From NCBI RefSeq assembly GCF_003967595.1, contig NZ_BIFW01000001.1, positions 496,001-560,000 of the forward strand: a stretch of DNA of 64,000 nucleotides, given 5' to 3'. Below are positions 20,773-29,149 of this stretch, one piece after another (within the stretch, counting starts at the first letter, position 1; every line of letters begins with the position of its first letter). Origin of the DNA: Companilactobacillus musae. Lineage in GTDB: Bacteria; Bacillota; Bacilli; Lactobacillales; Lactobacillaceae. Under the pieces are notes generated by a model. The model ran no database searches, was not told where the DNA came from, and was given only the letters and a program-made list of their open reading frames with translations. The position numbers and the translations under genes were made by a program.

Positions 20773-22041
20773 CTATTTTATAAAGAAACGCTGGATATCA
20801 TTCCATGTAACGGCAATCATCAAAAGTACTAAAATCCCGACCCCTATCAAGGTAATAACATTTTCATATTGTTCTGGAATTGGTTTTCTTCTAATTGCTT
20901 CAACAATATTAAGTAAAATCTTGCCACCATCTAAAGCAGGAATTGGTATCAAATTAACGATTCCTAAATTCATCGATAACATTGACGTAAAGAGAATGAT
21001 ATTGATCAAACCAGTTGAGGCAACTTTAGAAGTCATTGAATAAATTCCAACTGGACCTGACAACTGATTAATACTGAATCCGCCTGATACCATCTTACCC
21101 AAAGCATGGAAAATGGTTAATGATGTACTCCAGCTATATGTAAATCCATACTTGATCTTCCCAAGGACACTTGAATCCAACTTAGCCTTTATTCCAATCA
21201 AGCCATAACTTTGACCTGACGATTTGACTGTTTTAGGAGTCAATTTAACTTGTTTAATCTTATTACCGGATTGTACATTCAACGTTAATTTCTTACCAGG
21301 ATTATTCTGAATACTCTCGGTTAAACTAGCCCATGAACCAGTTTTTTTACCATTAACGCTTAAAATTTTATCATTGCTCTTTAAACCAGCTTTTTGGGCC
21401 ACAGAGCCTTTTTCAATGCCACCAAGTTGATTTGTTCCAGTACCAACTGAACCCATCATAAAGGCAGCTAAAATAGCTGCTACGATAGCTAGAATAAAGT
21501 TATTAAATGGTCCAGCAAAATTAGTGATCATTCGTTTCCAAACCGAAACTGACTGTAACTGAACGTCACGCGGTGCAATTTGAACTTCAGTTCCATCTTC
21601 TTCAACAATGGTTGCATCATGATCAACCGAATATTTCTTAGTGACAGTTTCATCACCATTTTCATATCCTTCAATTACTAAATCATCTACAAGATCGGCC
21701 TTAGAGATTTGAACGGGAACCGCGTTTGCATCGTAAACTTTACTTGAAGTTATTATTTTTGTTACTTTGTCGTCATCATTTAAAACTAAAGATGCCATCG
21801 TTCCTGGTTGAATTTCTGAATCATCTTCTTGTGCTCCAGCCATTCGAACATAGCCACCCAAAGGCAAAAGTCTCAAGGTATATGTCGTATGATTTTTTCG
21901 ATAAGCGACGATTTTAGGACCCATACCTACAGAAAATTCACGAACTAAAATTCCTGACTTCTTTGCAGCATAATAGTGTCCAAATTCATGAACGATTACT
22001 AAAATTCCAAAAACGATTATAAATGTAATTATCGCGGTCAT
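20773..22041 (-). CDS. rseP: Intramembrane site-2 zinc metalloprotease RseP/RasP
   Basis: Site-2 protease that cleaves transmembrane segments of anti-sigma factors and leftover signal peptides. The product (422 aa) has HEFGH near residue 20 in the first membrane helix, a PDZ domain in the middle (SVAQKAGLKSNDKILSVNG) and the second catalytic motif NLIPIPALDGGK near the C terminus. Four membrane segments are visible. I chose the ATG at 22041 with GGAGG 5 bp upstream; a GTG four codons earlier lies within the ribosome binding site. Placed between cdsA and proS, as is common in Firmicutes. Confidence 0.96.
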   Translation of the reverse strand: MTAIITFIIVFGILVIVHEFGHYYAAKKSGILVREFSVGMGPKIVAYRKNHTTYTLRLLPLGGYVRMAGAQEDDSEIQPGTMASLVLNDDDKVTKIITSSKVYDANAVPVQISKADLVDDLVIEGYENGDETVTKKYSVDHDATIVEEDGTEVQIAPRDVQLQSVSVWKRMITNFAGPFNNFILAIVAAILAAFMMGSVGTGTNQLGGIEKGSVAQKAGLKSNDKILSVNGKKTGSWASLTESIQNNPGKKLTLNVQSGNKIKQVKLTPKTVKSSGQSYGLIGIKAKLDSSVLGKIKYGFTYSWSTSLTIFHALGKMVSGGFSINQLSGPVGIYSMTSKVASTGLINIILFTSMLSMNLGIVNLIPIPALDGGKILLNIVEAIRRKPIPEQYENVITLIGVGILVLLMIAVTWNDIQRFFIK

Positions 22042-22060
22042 TTTAACCTCCACAGGCTGT

Positions 22061-22855
22061 TTATACTAAACCAAAAATGTGTAACAAAGGTAGCACGATC
22101 AACATGCTATCGAAACGATCCAAAATTCCACCATGTCCTGGCAAAATATTTCCTGAATCTTTTACTTTGTAATATCTCTTATAGGCAGACTCAATCAAAT
22201 CACCCATTTGTCCCATGATTGAAAGTACAAAAGCAATCATTAACATAGTTGTCATTGAATATTCTTGTGGGACAAAGTACATATAAATTCCAGATAGAAC
22301 CAAAGCCATAATAATTCCGGCAATAGTTCCTTCCCAAGTCTTATTAGGACTGATTGCCGGCCATAACTTGTGCTTACCAATTTTTCTACCAAATGTATAA
22401 GCAAAAATATCAGTTGACCAAACAACGATCAAGGCATACATCAATAAACCTAAACCAGGAGCGGAATTTCTAACGGCTGCTAAATAGTGGAATCCAGTAC
22501 CAATATAAAGCATTGATACAACAGACACACCCGCATCCTCAAAATTAAATTTATTTTTTGTTAGAACTGTAATGACCAATAAAATGATCGAAAATACGTA
22601 AAATAAATCAAGACGCGAGAAATTCTTTGGGAACCATCCACGATAGAAACCATTTGGTACAACTAAGGCTAAAGTACCAAGAATAGTTACTAAAAAGTCA
22701 ATGGAAACAATAATCCTCTTACGCATGATGTAAACTTCAAAAACTCCAACTACGGCTAGTGCTGCGGCAGCAACTTCTAGCCACACTCCGCCAGCAAGCA
22801 ATATGGGAATAAAGATTGCTAAAGCAATAACGGCAGTAATTACACGTTGTTTCAT
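22061..22855 (-). CDS. cdsA: Phosphatidate cytidylyltransferase
   Basis: CdsA is the membrane enzyme that makes CDP-diacylglycerol from phosphatidate and CTP for phospholipid synthesis. The 264-residue product is hydrophobic with about seven to eight membrane segments. It carries the family signatures SPNKTWEGTIAG and KDSGNILPGHGGILDRFDS. It lies 18 bp after uppS and 19 bp before rseP in one transcription unit. Confidence 0.97.
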   Translation of the reverse strand: MKQRVITAVIALAIFIPILLAGGVWLEVAAAALAVVGVFEVYIMRKRIIVSIDFLVTILGTLALVVPNGFYRGWFPKNFSRLDLFYVFSIILLVITVLTKNKFNFEDAGVSVVSMLYIGTGFHYLAAVRNSAPGLGLLMYALIVVWSTDIFAYTFGRKIGKHKLWPAISPNKTWEGTIAGIIMALVLSGIYMYFVPQEYSMTTMLMIAFVLSIMGQMGDLIESAYKRYYKVKDSGNILPGHGGILDRFDSMLIVLPLLHIFGLV

Positions 22856-22873
22856 AATTTTCCCCCAAACTAA

Positions 22874-23617
22874 CTAAACAGATCCAAAACGGCGATCTCT
22901 TCTGTCAAACTCCTTAATATCTTCAATTAGATTATCAACCGAATATTCAGGCCAATAAGTTTTATCAAAGACCATTTCCGAATAAGCCAATTGCCACAAC
23001 ATGAAATTGGAGATTCTTTCTTCACCACTGGTTCTGATAAGTAAATCAGGATCAGCTAAATCTCCTAATTGATTAGTCAACAACTGACTTGCAAACATAG
23101 AATCATCGATCTTGTTTGGATCTATTGAACCATTAACTGCTTTAATAGCCAAGTTTTGAGCCGCATGAATAATTTCAGCACGGCCACCATAATTAAAAGC
23201 AAAATTGAGGATCATACCAGTGTTATCCTTGGTGTCCTCAACAGCTTTCAAAACTACTTTTCTCGTTCTATCAGGTAAATGGTCCGTAAATCCGGTTACC
23301 AATACTTTTATATTTTCCTTAATTAGATCTGGCATAAATGTTCCAAAAAAATCAACCGGTAAACGCATCAAAAAATTGACTTCTTTACTTGGTCGACTCC
23401 AGTTTTCAGTTGAGAAGGCATACAAACTTAATACCTTAACACCTAAATGACTGGCAGCAGTAGCAATTGTTTTGACATTATTCATGCCTTCTTTGTGTCC
23501 AGCAATTCTTGGTTGACCTTTTTTCTTAGCCCAACGACCATTACCATCCATAATGATTGCAACATGCTTTGGAATAGACATTTCAGGATCTAATTGTTTC
23601 TTTATATCCTCTGTCAT
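22874..23617 (-). CDS. uppS: Isoprenyl transferase (undecaprenyl diphosphate synthase)
   Basis: UppS extends farnesyl diphosphate to undecaprenyl diphosphate, the lipid carrier for cell wall synthesis. The product (247 aa) shows the catalytic HVAIIMDGNGRWAKKKG segment, SLYAFSTENWSRP and the C-terminal RTSGEERISNFMLWQ. I chose the ATG at 23617, with AAGGG 8 bp upstream and 4 bp after the frr stop. A longer reading would overlap frr without a ribosome binding site. Envelope lipid genes follow directly. Confidence 0.97.
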   Translation of the reverse strand: MTEDIKKQLDPEMSIPKHVAIIMDGNGRWAKKKGQPRIAGHKEGMNNVKTIATAASHLGVKVLSLYAFSTENWSRPSKEVNFLMRLPVDFFGTFMPDLIKENIKVLVTGFTDHLPDRTRKVVLKAVEDTKDNTGMILNFAFNYGGRAEIIHAAQNLAIKAVNGSIDPNKIDDSMFASQLLTNQLGDLADPDLLIRTSGEERISNFMLWQLAYSEMVFDKTYWPEYSVDNLIEDIKEFDRRDRRFGSV

Positions 23618-23621
23618 TGAA

Positions 23622-24179
23622 TTACCCTTCAGTAATTTCCTTTTCCTTGTCCGCAGCCAATTGATCGACTTGAGCAATAGCGTCATCAGTTACTTTTTGA
23701 ACATCTTTTTCAAGAGTGTGGAATTCATCCTCAGTAACATCACTAGCTTTTAATTGTTTCTTCAAATCGTCCATAGCTTCACGACGCACGTTTCTAATGG
23801 CAATACGGCCACCTTCAGCTTCCTTACCTACTTGCTTAGCAATTTCTTGTCTACGTTCACCAGTAAGTTGTGGGATAACCAAGCGAATAACGTTACCATC
23901 ATTAGCAGGATTCAAACCAAGATCAGATGAGTTGATTGCATGTTCAATATCATCAAGCGCTGTCTTGTCATAAGGTGTGATCATCAAAACACGTGCTTCT
24001 GGAATATTGATTGAGGCAACTTGATTCAATGGCACTTCAGTACCATAGTACATAACCTTAACATTGCTCAAAATTGAGGCATTAGCTTTACCAGCACGGA
24101 TATTAGCCAATTCACGATTCAAAACATCGATTGATTTCGACATATTTTCTTTTGCTTTTGTAATAGCTTTATTTGTCAT
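23622..24179 (-). CDS. frr: Ribosome recycling factor
   Basis: RRF splits post-termination ribosomes together with EF-G. The 185-residue product has the usual length and the family segments [18 protein letters not shown] and [32 protein letters not shown]. Two ATG codons occur in tandem (24182 and 24179). The second gives 8 bp spacing to AAGGG and the standard N terminus MTNKAI. The start overlaps the end of pyrH, so translation is probably coupled. Confidence 0.96.
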   Translation of the reverse strand: MTNKAITKAKENMSKSIDVLNRELANIRAGKANASILSNVKVMYYGTEVPLNQVASINIPEARVLMITPYDKTALDDIEHAINSSDLGLNPANDGNVIRLVIPQLTGERRQEIAKQVGKEAEGGRIAIRNVRREAMDDLKKQLKASDVTEDEFHTLEKDVQKVTDDAIAQVDQLAADKEKEITEG

Positions 24180-24903
24180 CATTACCACCCTTTATAATTG
24201 TTCCAATATTTTCACCTTGAACAACTTTTCTGATATTTTCAGGTTTATTCAAGTTGAAGACAATCAATGGAATATCATTGTCCATTGAAAGTGATGAAGC
24301 GGTTGTATCCATAACACCGAGATTCTTATTAATAATATCAAGTTGTGACAATTCTGAATACTTCTTAGCATTTGGATCTTTCTTAGGATCAGCTGAGTAA
24401 ACACCATCAACGTTATTCTTAGCCATCAAGATCACATCAGCTTCAATTTCAGCAGCACGTAATACAGATGTTGTATCAGTTGAGAAGTAAGGATTACCAG
24501 TACCACCAGCAAAGATCACAACACGACCCTTTTCTAGATGTCTAACAGCCTTTCTTCTAATATATGGTTCAGCAACTTGGCGCATTTCAATTGAAGTTTG
24601 TACACGTGTAGGAACACCAATATGTTCTAGTCCGTCTTGCAATGCCAAACCATTCATAACAGTTGCCATCATACCCATGTAATCAGCTTGGGCACGATCC
24701 ATTCCCATTTCAGCACCTGTTTCACCACGCCAGATATTACCACCACCACAAACGATGGCTACTTGAACACCTAAATCATGAACACTCTTAATTTGTTCAG
24801 CTATCTTTTTGATAACTGGAGGGTTAATTCCAAATCCTTTTTCTCCGGCCAATGCTTCACCAGAAACTTTTAAAATTACTCTTTTATACTTGATATCAGG
24901 CAT
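24169..24903 (-). CDS. pyrH: UMP kinase
   Basis: PyrH phosphorylates UMP to UDP for RNA, DNA and cell wall precursors. The 244-residue product belongs to the amino acid kinase fold with [15 protein letters not shown] at the N terminus, GGGNIWRG, and [20 protein letters not shown] near the middle. The start has GGAGAG upstream. In many Firmicutes pyrH follows tsf in one operon. Here 617 bp, including a terminator and two repeat copies, separate them, and pyrH has its own candidate promoter. Confidence 0.97.
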   Translation of the reverse strand: MPDIKYKRVILKVSGEALAGEKGFGINPPVIKKIAEQIKSVHDLGVQVAIVCGGGNIWRGETGAEMGMDRAQADYMGMMATVMNGLALQDGLEHIGVPTRVQTSIEMRQVAEPYIRRKAVRHLEKGRVVIFAGGTGNPYFSTDTTSVLRAAEIEADVILMAKNNVDGVYSADPKKDPNAKKYSELSQLDIINKNLGVMDTTASSLSMDNDIPLIVFNLNKPENIRKVVQGENIGTIIKGGNDDK

Positions 24904-24933
24904 AAGTACTCTCCTTTAATTTTGCTAATAAAT

Positions 24934-24942
24934 ATTTTAACA
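24934..24942 (-). promoter_or_regulatory. Candidate extended -10 promoter for pyrH
   Basis: On the minus strand TGT TAAAAT (hexamer 24934-24939) lies about 30 bp before the pyrH start. The -35 is weak. Confidence 0.45.
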
Positions 24943-24983
24943 TATTAGGCCTAGTAAATTTATTCTTTCTCACATTTTGATAC

Positions 24984-25120
24984 TGCCGTCGTCCACGAAA
25001 CCTCTATGGACCACTGGAACGTGGTGGACACAACTTGGAGCCCCTTAGTCTTGCTAAGTATCTTCAAGATTGACTTTATTCTAAATGGTCACCACTGAGA
25101 GTCCACAGAGGTTTTGCTCC
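24984..25120 (+). repeat. Palindromic element copy D (forward)
   Basis: Outer arms 24998-25011 and 25101-25114 pair over 14 bp with one mismatch. Their sequence (AAACCTCTATGGAC) is unlike that of copy A. The inner helix is GTGGTG (25021-25026) with CACCAC (25090-25095), a two-sided change from GTAGTG/CACTAC. The conserved block reads CTGGAACGTGGTGGACACAA. The first internal hairpin is present (CTTAG/CTAAG with TTGGAG/CTTCAA outside). The second is shortened relative to copies A, B and E. Confidence 0.85.
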
Positions 25121-25230
25121 CGACCAGGAATTGGTTTTCAGCATGCTGATTAAAACTTTAGTTTTTGAAATTCCTAATGCAATTACATTATTTAGAATAC
25201 TTAAACATCTAACAAACGACAAGACACTAG
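25121..25230. other. Spacer between repeat copies D and E
   Basis: About 110 bp of AT-rich DNA between two inverted repeat copies. I see no gene, promoter or terminator in it. Confidence 0.5.
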
Positions 25231-25389
25231 TCCGGAACAACAAAGAAAATTGGCTCAGTAGTGAAATTCTATTTAGCTCACGTAGTGAGGTTAGTAGAAG
25301 GCCGAGATTTGAAACAATTGTGTACTTCAATTGGTTCAAATTCGTGCCCACTACGTTCCAGCCAAATTTTCTTTGTTGTGGAGGACGGC
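25231..25389 (-). repeat. Palindromic element copy E (reverse)
   Basis: Outer arms 25237-25255 and 25360-25379 pair over 19 bp with one extra base. The inner helix GTAGTG (25258-25263) pairs with CACTAC (25349-25354). On the minus strand the conserved block reads CTGGAACGTAGTGGGCACGA. Internal hairpins TTGAAACAATTG/CAATTGGTTCAA and GCTCAC/GTGAGG are visible. The outer flank GTGGAGGACGGCA mirrors the left flank of copy D (CTGCCGTCGTCCAC), so D and E together form a composite of about 410 bp bounded by inverted repeats. Confidence 0.85.
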
Positions 25390-25463
25390 ATAGTAAGAAT
25401 CGGTAAATTTATCCAATGACTATTTTTAAATAAATTTCGTAAGGTTACAACCCTTTATACAAA

Positions 25464-25504
25464 GAAAAGGTCGTTTAATTCAAAATGAATTAAGCGACCT
25501 TTCT
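25464..25504 (-). terminator. Terminator downstream of tsf
   Basis: GAAAAGGTCGTTTAATTC (25464-25481) and GAATTAAGCGACCTTTCTC (25487-25505) form a long stem with a 5-nt loop. CTTTTCTTTG follows on the minus strand. Confidence 0.8.
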
Positions 25505-25520
25505 CAAAAATGTATAATTA

Positions 25521-26399
25521 TTAGTTATTCATTTGGTTCTTTACTTCTTCAGCGAAATCTTCTTGTTTCTTTTCGATTCCTTCGCCAACTTCATAACGAA
25601 CGTATGAAACTAACTTGCTGTTCTTTGATTCAACGAATTGTTGAACAGTCATATCTGAATCCTTAACAAATTCTTGATCAGCCAAACTAATTTCTGACAA
25701 GTACTTGTTTACACGGCCTTCAACGATTCTTGGAATAATCTTTTCAGGTTTACCTTCAGCTTTTGTTTCTTCAGTGAAGATCTTCTTTTGATGTTCAAGA
25801 ACATCAGCAGGAACTTGATCACGATCCATGTATTCAGGGTTGATAGCAGCAACGTGCATAGCAACATCCTTAGCAGCTTCTTCATCAGAACCATCAAGTG
25901 TAACGATAGCACCGATCAAACCACCATTATGTAGGTATGAACCGAATACTTGTGAATCAGTCTTGTCAAGAACTTGGAAACGTCTCAAACTGATCTTTTC
26001 ACCGATAACAGCTGTTAAGCCTGTGATAGCATCTTCAATTGAGCCTTCGCTAACCTTAAGTGCAAGAGCTTCATCCATAGTCTTTGGTTCATTAGCAACA
26101 ATAGCTTTACCAATTTCGTTTACAAGATTGATAAACTTGTCATTTGATGAAACAAAGTCAGTTTCTGAGTTAACTTCGATGATAGCAGCTTTGTTACCTG
26201 AAATTTCGATATGTGTTAAACCTTCAGCAGCAATGTTTCCACTCTTCTTAGCGGCTTTAGCAATACCCTTTTCACGTAGTAAGTCAATGGCTTTGTCCAT
26301 ATCACCATCAGCAGAAACCAATGCCTTCTTAGCATCCATCATACCAACGCTTGTTCTATCACGTAATTCTTTAACTTGAGCAGCAGTAATTTTAGCCAT
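25521..26399 (-). CDS. tsf: Elongation factor Ts
   Basis: EF-Ts exchanges GDP for GTP on EF-Tu. The 292-residue product starts with the UBA-like domain [20 protein letters not shown], followed by the MDAKKALV signature, [10 protein letters not shown] and the two core domains. The ATG at 26399 has GGAGG 8 bp upstream. It lies 71 bp downstream of rpsB in the usual rpsB-tsf pair and ends at a strong terminator. Confidence 0.98.
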   Translation of the reverse strand: MAKITAAQVKELRDRTSVGMMDAKKALVSADGDMDKAIDLLREKGIAKAAKKSGNIAAEGLTHIEISGNKAAIIEVNSETDFVSSNDKFINLVNEIGKAIVANEPKTMDEALALKVSEGSIEDAITGLTAVIGEKISLRRFQVLDKTDSQVFGSYLHNGGLIGAIVTLDGSDEEAAKDVAMHVAAINPEYMDRDQVPADVLEHQKKIFTEETKAEGKPEKIIPRIVEGRVNKYLSEISLADQEFVKDSDMTVQQFVESKNSKLVSYVRYEVGEGIEKKQEDFAEEVKNQMNN

Positions 26400-26470
26400 T
26401 CGTAAATCCTCCAGTCGTATAAATAAAGCCATCTTACTCAGATGACTCTATTTTACGGATATTATTTTAA

Positions 26471-27274
26471 TTATTTATTATCTTCGTTATTGTTCTTTGC
26501 GTTTGCCAAATCTTCGATTGATTTGTCATCAGCAGCATCGTTGTTGTCATCTTTAGCATCTTTAGCAAAATCAGCATCTGTAACAGCTTCTTCACCTTGT
26601 TTACCTTCAACGATAGCATCAGCCATCTTAGATGTGATTAATCTAACGGCACGGATAGCATCATCGTTTGAAGGAATGATAACATCGATAGGATCTGGAT
26701 CAGTATTTGTATCAACCATAGCTACGATAGGAATGTTAAGTTTCTTAGCTTCGTTAACAGCAATGTTTTCCTTATGAGGGTCAACAATGAACATAACATC
26801 AGGGATTCTTGGCATATCTTCGATACCACCAAGGAATCTTTCTAGCTTAGCTTGTTGCTTTTGTAGTAAAGCAACTTCTTTCTTAGGTAGACGATCAAAA
26901 GTACCATCTTCAGCCATTGCCTTGATGTCCTTTAATCTCTTGATACGTTTTTGGATTGTATTCCAGTTAGTCAAAGTACCACCTAACCAACGATGGTTAA
27001 CATAGTATTGACCTGCACGTGTAGCTTCTTCAGCAACAGCGTCTTGGGCTTGTTTCTTTGTACCAACGAATAGGAAAATTCCGTCATCACCGGCAACAGC
27101 CTTCATATAGTTGTATGCATCGTCGATCATGCGTACTGTTTTTTGTAAATCAATGATGTAAATACCATTTCTTTGTGTAAAGATAAATGGCTTCATCTTA
27201 GGGTTCCATCTTCTTGTTTGGTGACCGAAATGTACACCGGCTTCAAGAAGTTGTTTCATAGAAATAACTGACAT
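26471..27274 (-). CDS. rpsB: 30S ribosomal protein S2
   Basis: S2 is a surface protein of the small ribosomal subunit, needed for S1 binding. The 267-residue product has the family segments [31 protein letters not shown] and the C-terminal region with [20 protein letters not shown] lysine-poor, aspartate-rich tail of about 35 residues extends beyond the core. The start at 27274 has AGGAGG 8 bp upstream. A structured leader of about 100 nt precedes it. Confidence 0.98.
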   Translation of the reverse strand: MSVISMKQLLEAGVHFGHQTRRWNPKMKPFIFTQRNGIYIIDLQKTVRMIDDAYNYMKAVAGDDGIFLFVGTKKQAQDAVAEEATRAGQYYVNHRWLGGTLTNWNTIQKRIKRLKDIKAMAEDGTFDRLPKKEVALLQKQQAKLERFLGGIEDMPRIPDVMFIVDPHKENIAVNEAKKLNIPIVAMVDTNTDPDPIDVIIPSNDDAIRAVRLITSKMADAIVEGKQGEEAVTDADFAKDAKDDNNDAADDKSIEDLANAKNNNEDNK

Positions 27275-27374
27275 AAAAAGTTCCTCCTGGTTTTTACCTC
27301 CACTTAAGTCATGTCTGACTGAAACGCGTTTGCGCACCATCAATCAAATCGTTAAGTGTGTGTATTCAATACAA
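27275..27374 (-). promoter_or_regulatory. Structured leader of rpsB, possible S2 autoregulatory RNA
   Basis: Between the predicted transcription start and rpsB, CACTTAA (27301-27307) pairs with TTAAGTG (27352-27358). They enclose GTCA-TGTC-TGAC (27308-27319) and CGC-GTTT-GCG (27325-27334), giving a small three-way junction ending close to a GGAGG. Ribosomal protein leaders are often autoregulatory; the role here is inferred. Confidence 0.45.
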
Positions 27375-27380
27375 GCAAAT

Positions 27381-27409
27381 ATTATAAAGGAAAATTATTT
27401 TGAAATCAA
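27381..27409 (-). promoter_or_regulatory. rpsB-tsf promoter
   Basis: TTGATT (27404-27409) and a perfect TATAAT (27381-27386) lie 17 bp apart on the minus strand. The -35 overlaps the end of the upstream GIY-YIG gene. Confidence 0.75.
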
Positions 27410-27682
27410 GTAGTCGCGCCAATTTATTCCATTACTTTTTAATAAGTTTTCTTTCTGATGTCTACTTAACTTCTTTATTGCATATTCGCGTTTTAAAGCC
27501 TGTGATTTATCGGCTAATGCTTCGGTGTACATCAGCTTAACTGGTCGCCTGATTTTTGTATACTTGGCTCCTTTACCAGCATTGTGCGTTGCAACTCTTT
27601 TTTTTACATTATTACTAGTTCCAGTATAAAAAGTCCTGTCGCTACACAAAAGCATATAAACATAATACTTATTATTTTCCAT
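27395..27682 (-). CDS. GIY-YIG nuclease superfamily protein (UPF0213/YhbQ-like)
   Basis: Small stand-alone GIY-YIG domain protein of 95 residues. The GIY-YIG motif is represented by YYVYML and [17 protein letters not shown], with the conserved Arg and a later Glu ([13 protein letters not shown]) expected of the nuclease fold. Related proteins have been linked to DNA damage handling, but a precise function is not established. The start overlaps the end of the methyltransferase gene by 11 bp. The same pairing is common in Firmicutes. Confidence 0.9.
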   Translation of the reverse strand: MENNKYYVYMLLCSDRTFYTGTSNNVKKRVATHNAGKGAKYTKIRRPVKLMYTEALADKSQALKREYAIKKLSRHQKENLLKSNGINWRDYLISK

Positions 27683-28400
27683 TGATTATTAAACTAGCCT
27701 CTTTTGTTAATCGATGCTGATCATCGTAGATCACTAAATCTGGTTCCACCTTTAGTGAAGCCTCTTTAACTGTTTTGATTAGATCTAATAAGACTAAATT
27801 AGCATCTTTGGATTTAGTAGTCCTGACAAAGCGCATTTTTTTGGGTTGCAGACGTTGTTGTGTCATAATACTGAACAATTCACTCAATCTTTCTGGACGA
27901 TATACTAAGTAGGCATGTGAATTTTCCTTAAGTACCACTTTAATGGTAGAAAGAATATCAGTTAGATTTGCTTTTAACTCATGTCTAGCGATTGCTAAAA
28001 CGGGATTATCCTTGATTACTGTCTTGTCACCCAGTTTAAAATACGGTGGATTACAAACAACAGTATCAACCGTATCGTGATCAATATATTTTTGAATATT
28101 TTTTAAATCATCGTTAATCGAATAAACTTGCTGTTCCAGGTGATTCTCAGCAATACTTTTTTGTGACAAATCAGCAAGTTGCTTTTGAATTTCAACTAAA
28201 TAAATCGGTGCTTTAGTTTTGGCTGCTAATGACAGACCAATTGCGCCATTGCCAGCACAGAGATCAACTATTTTCCCTTTTTTTGCGGGTTTAGCAAAAT
28301 TATAGAGTAAAATAGTATCAAGGTTAAAAGAATACAATTCCTTATCCTGATTGATGATTATTCCACTGTTGGAAATAACATCTTGCGAATTAATCGACAT
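27672..28400 (-). CDS. tRNA1(Val) (adenine37-N6)-methyltransferase-like protein
   Basis: Class I SAM-dependent methyltransferase of the TrmN6/YabB family (242 aa). In E. coli the homologue methylates A37 of tRNA1-Val. The product shows the SAM-binding segment [18 protein letters not shown] and the N6-adenine methylation motif NPPYF in [13 protein letters not shown]. The start has an AGGTG site. It is read divergently from the plus-strand acyltransferase gene and overlaps the GIY-YIG gene. The tRNA specificity is inferred from the family only. Confidence 0.85.
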   Translation of the reverse strand: MSINSQDVISNSGIIINQDKELYSFNLDTILLYNFAKPAKKGKIVDLCAGNGAIGLSLAAKTKAPIYLVEIQKQLADLSQKSIAENHLEQQVYSINDDLKNIQKYIDHDTVDTVVCNPPYFKLGDKTVIKDNPVLAIARHELKANLTDILSTIKVVLKENSHAYLVYRPERLSELFSIMTQQRLQPKKMRFVRTTKSKDANLVLLDLIKTVKEASLKVEPDLVIYDDQHRLTKEASLIINGK

Positions 28401-28462
28401 GTTTCACCTGCTTTATGGTATTTTAATAAAGTGTAAATTATTTTTGGGAGAATGATACTTTT

Positions 28463-29092
28463 ATGTTTTATAAAGTTATTCGTGTTTTAGTAAGAGGTTT
28501 AGTATTTCTACTAAATGGGCGATATGACGTGGTGGGCAGAGAAAACTTGCCTGACAAGCCATATATCCTAGTTGCCCCACATAGAACTTGGTGGGAACCA
28601 ATTTTCTTCGCTTTAGTAATAGCACCACGAGATGCTACCTTTATGGCAAAAAAGGAACTCTTTAAGAATCCAATTCTAAGATTTATTTTGATTCACGCTC
28701 ATGCTTTCCCGGTTGATCGGGCACATCCCGGTCCTTCAGTTATCAAAACACCGGTAAAAGCTCTAAAAAAAGAAGGCAAAGTTTTAATTATGTTTCCTTC
28801 AGGAACTCGTTATTCCGAACAACTCAAAGGTGGTGCATCCTTGATTGCTAAACTTTCAAAAGCACCATTAGTTCCTTTCGTTTATCAAGGACCATTGACT
28901 TTCGGTGGCTTATTGAAACATCAAAAGATCACCATTGGTGTTGGACCAGAAATTGACTTCGATTTCAAAGCCAAACTTGACGAGAAACAAACACAACAAG
29001 TTAATGATGATATGGAAGAAGCTTGGAAATCAATTGATAATGAGATTGATCCTAGTTTTGAGTATATCCCACCAAAAAAGAAACATAAGTAA
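28463..29092 (+). CDS. plsC: 1-acyl-sn-glycerol-3-phosphate acyltransferase (PlsC family)
   Basis: Member of the PlsC family, which acylates lysophosphatidate to phosphatidate at the membrane. The 209-residue product has a hydrophobic N terminus and four recognisable acyltransferase blocks. Block I reads APHRTWWEP, so the usual HX4D is HX4E here. Block III reads FPSGTRYS where FPEGTR is usual. Other parts (PVDRAHPGPSVI, LVPFVYQG) fit. Together with CdsA, PlsX and UppS it points to phospholipid synthesis. The GGGAG is about 12 bp from the ATG, so translation may be modest. Confidence 0.88.
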   Translation: MFYKVIRVLVRGLVFLLNGRYDVVGRENLPDKPYILVAPHRTWWEPIFFALVIAPRDATFMAKKELFKNPILRFILIHAHAFPVDRAHPGPSVIKTPVKALKKEGKVLIMFPSGTRYSEQLKGGASLIAKLSKAPLVPFVYQGPLTFGGLLKHQKITIGVGPEIDFDFKAKLDEKQTQQVNDDMEEAWKSIDNEIDPSFEYIPPKKKHK

Positions 29093-29104
29093 TTATATAA
29101 CACA

Positions 29105-29148
29105 AAAATAGCGACAAGATTCCGAAATGGAATTTTGTCGCTATTTCT
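29105..29148. terminator. Bidirectional terminator between plsC and purD
   Basis: AAATAGCGACAAGATTCC (from 29107) and GGAATTTTGTCGCTATTT (to 29146) form a long stem flanked by A and T tracts. It can end plsC on the plus strand and the purine operon on the minus strand. Confidence 0.88.
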
Positions 29149-29149
29149 T

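Noticed and set aside
25076-25406. Two overlapping reading frames of 91 codons, one on each strand, in the pyrH-tsf gap
   Set aside because: Both run through repeat copies D and E, lack ribosome binding sites, and share peptides only because the repeats are related.
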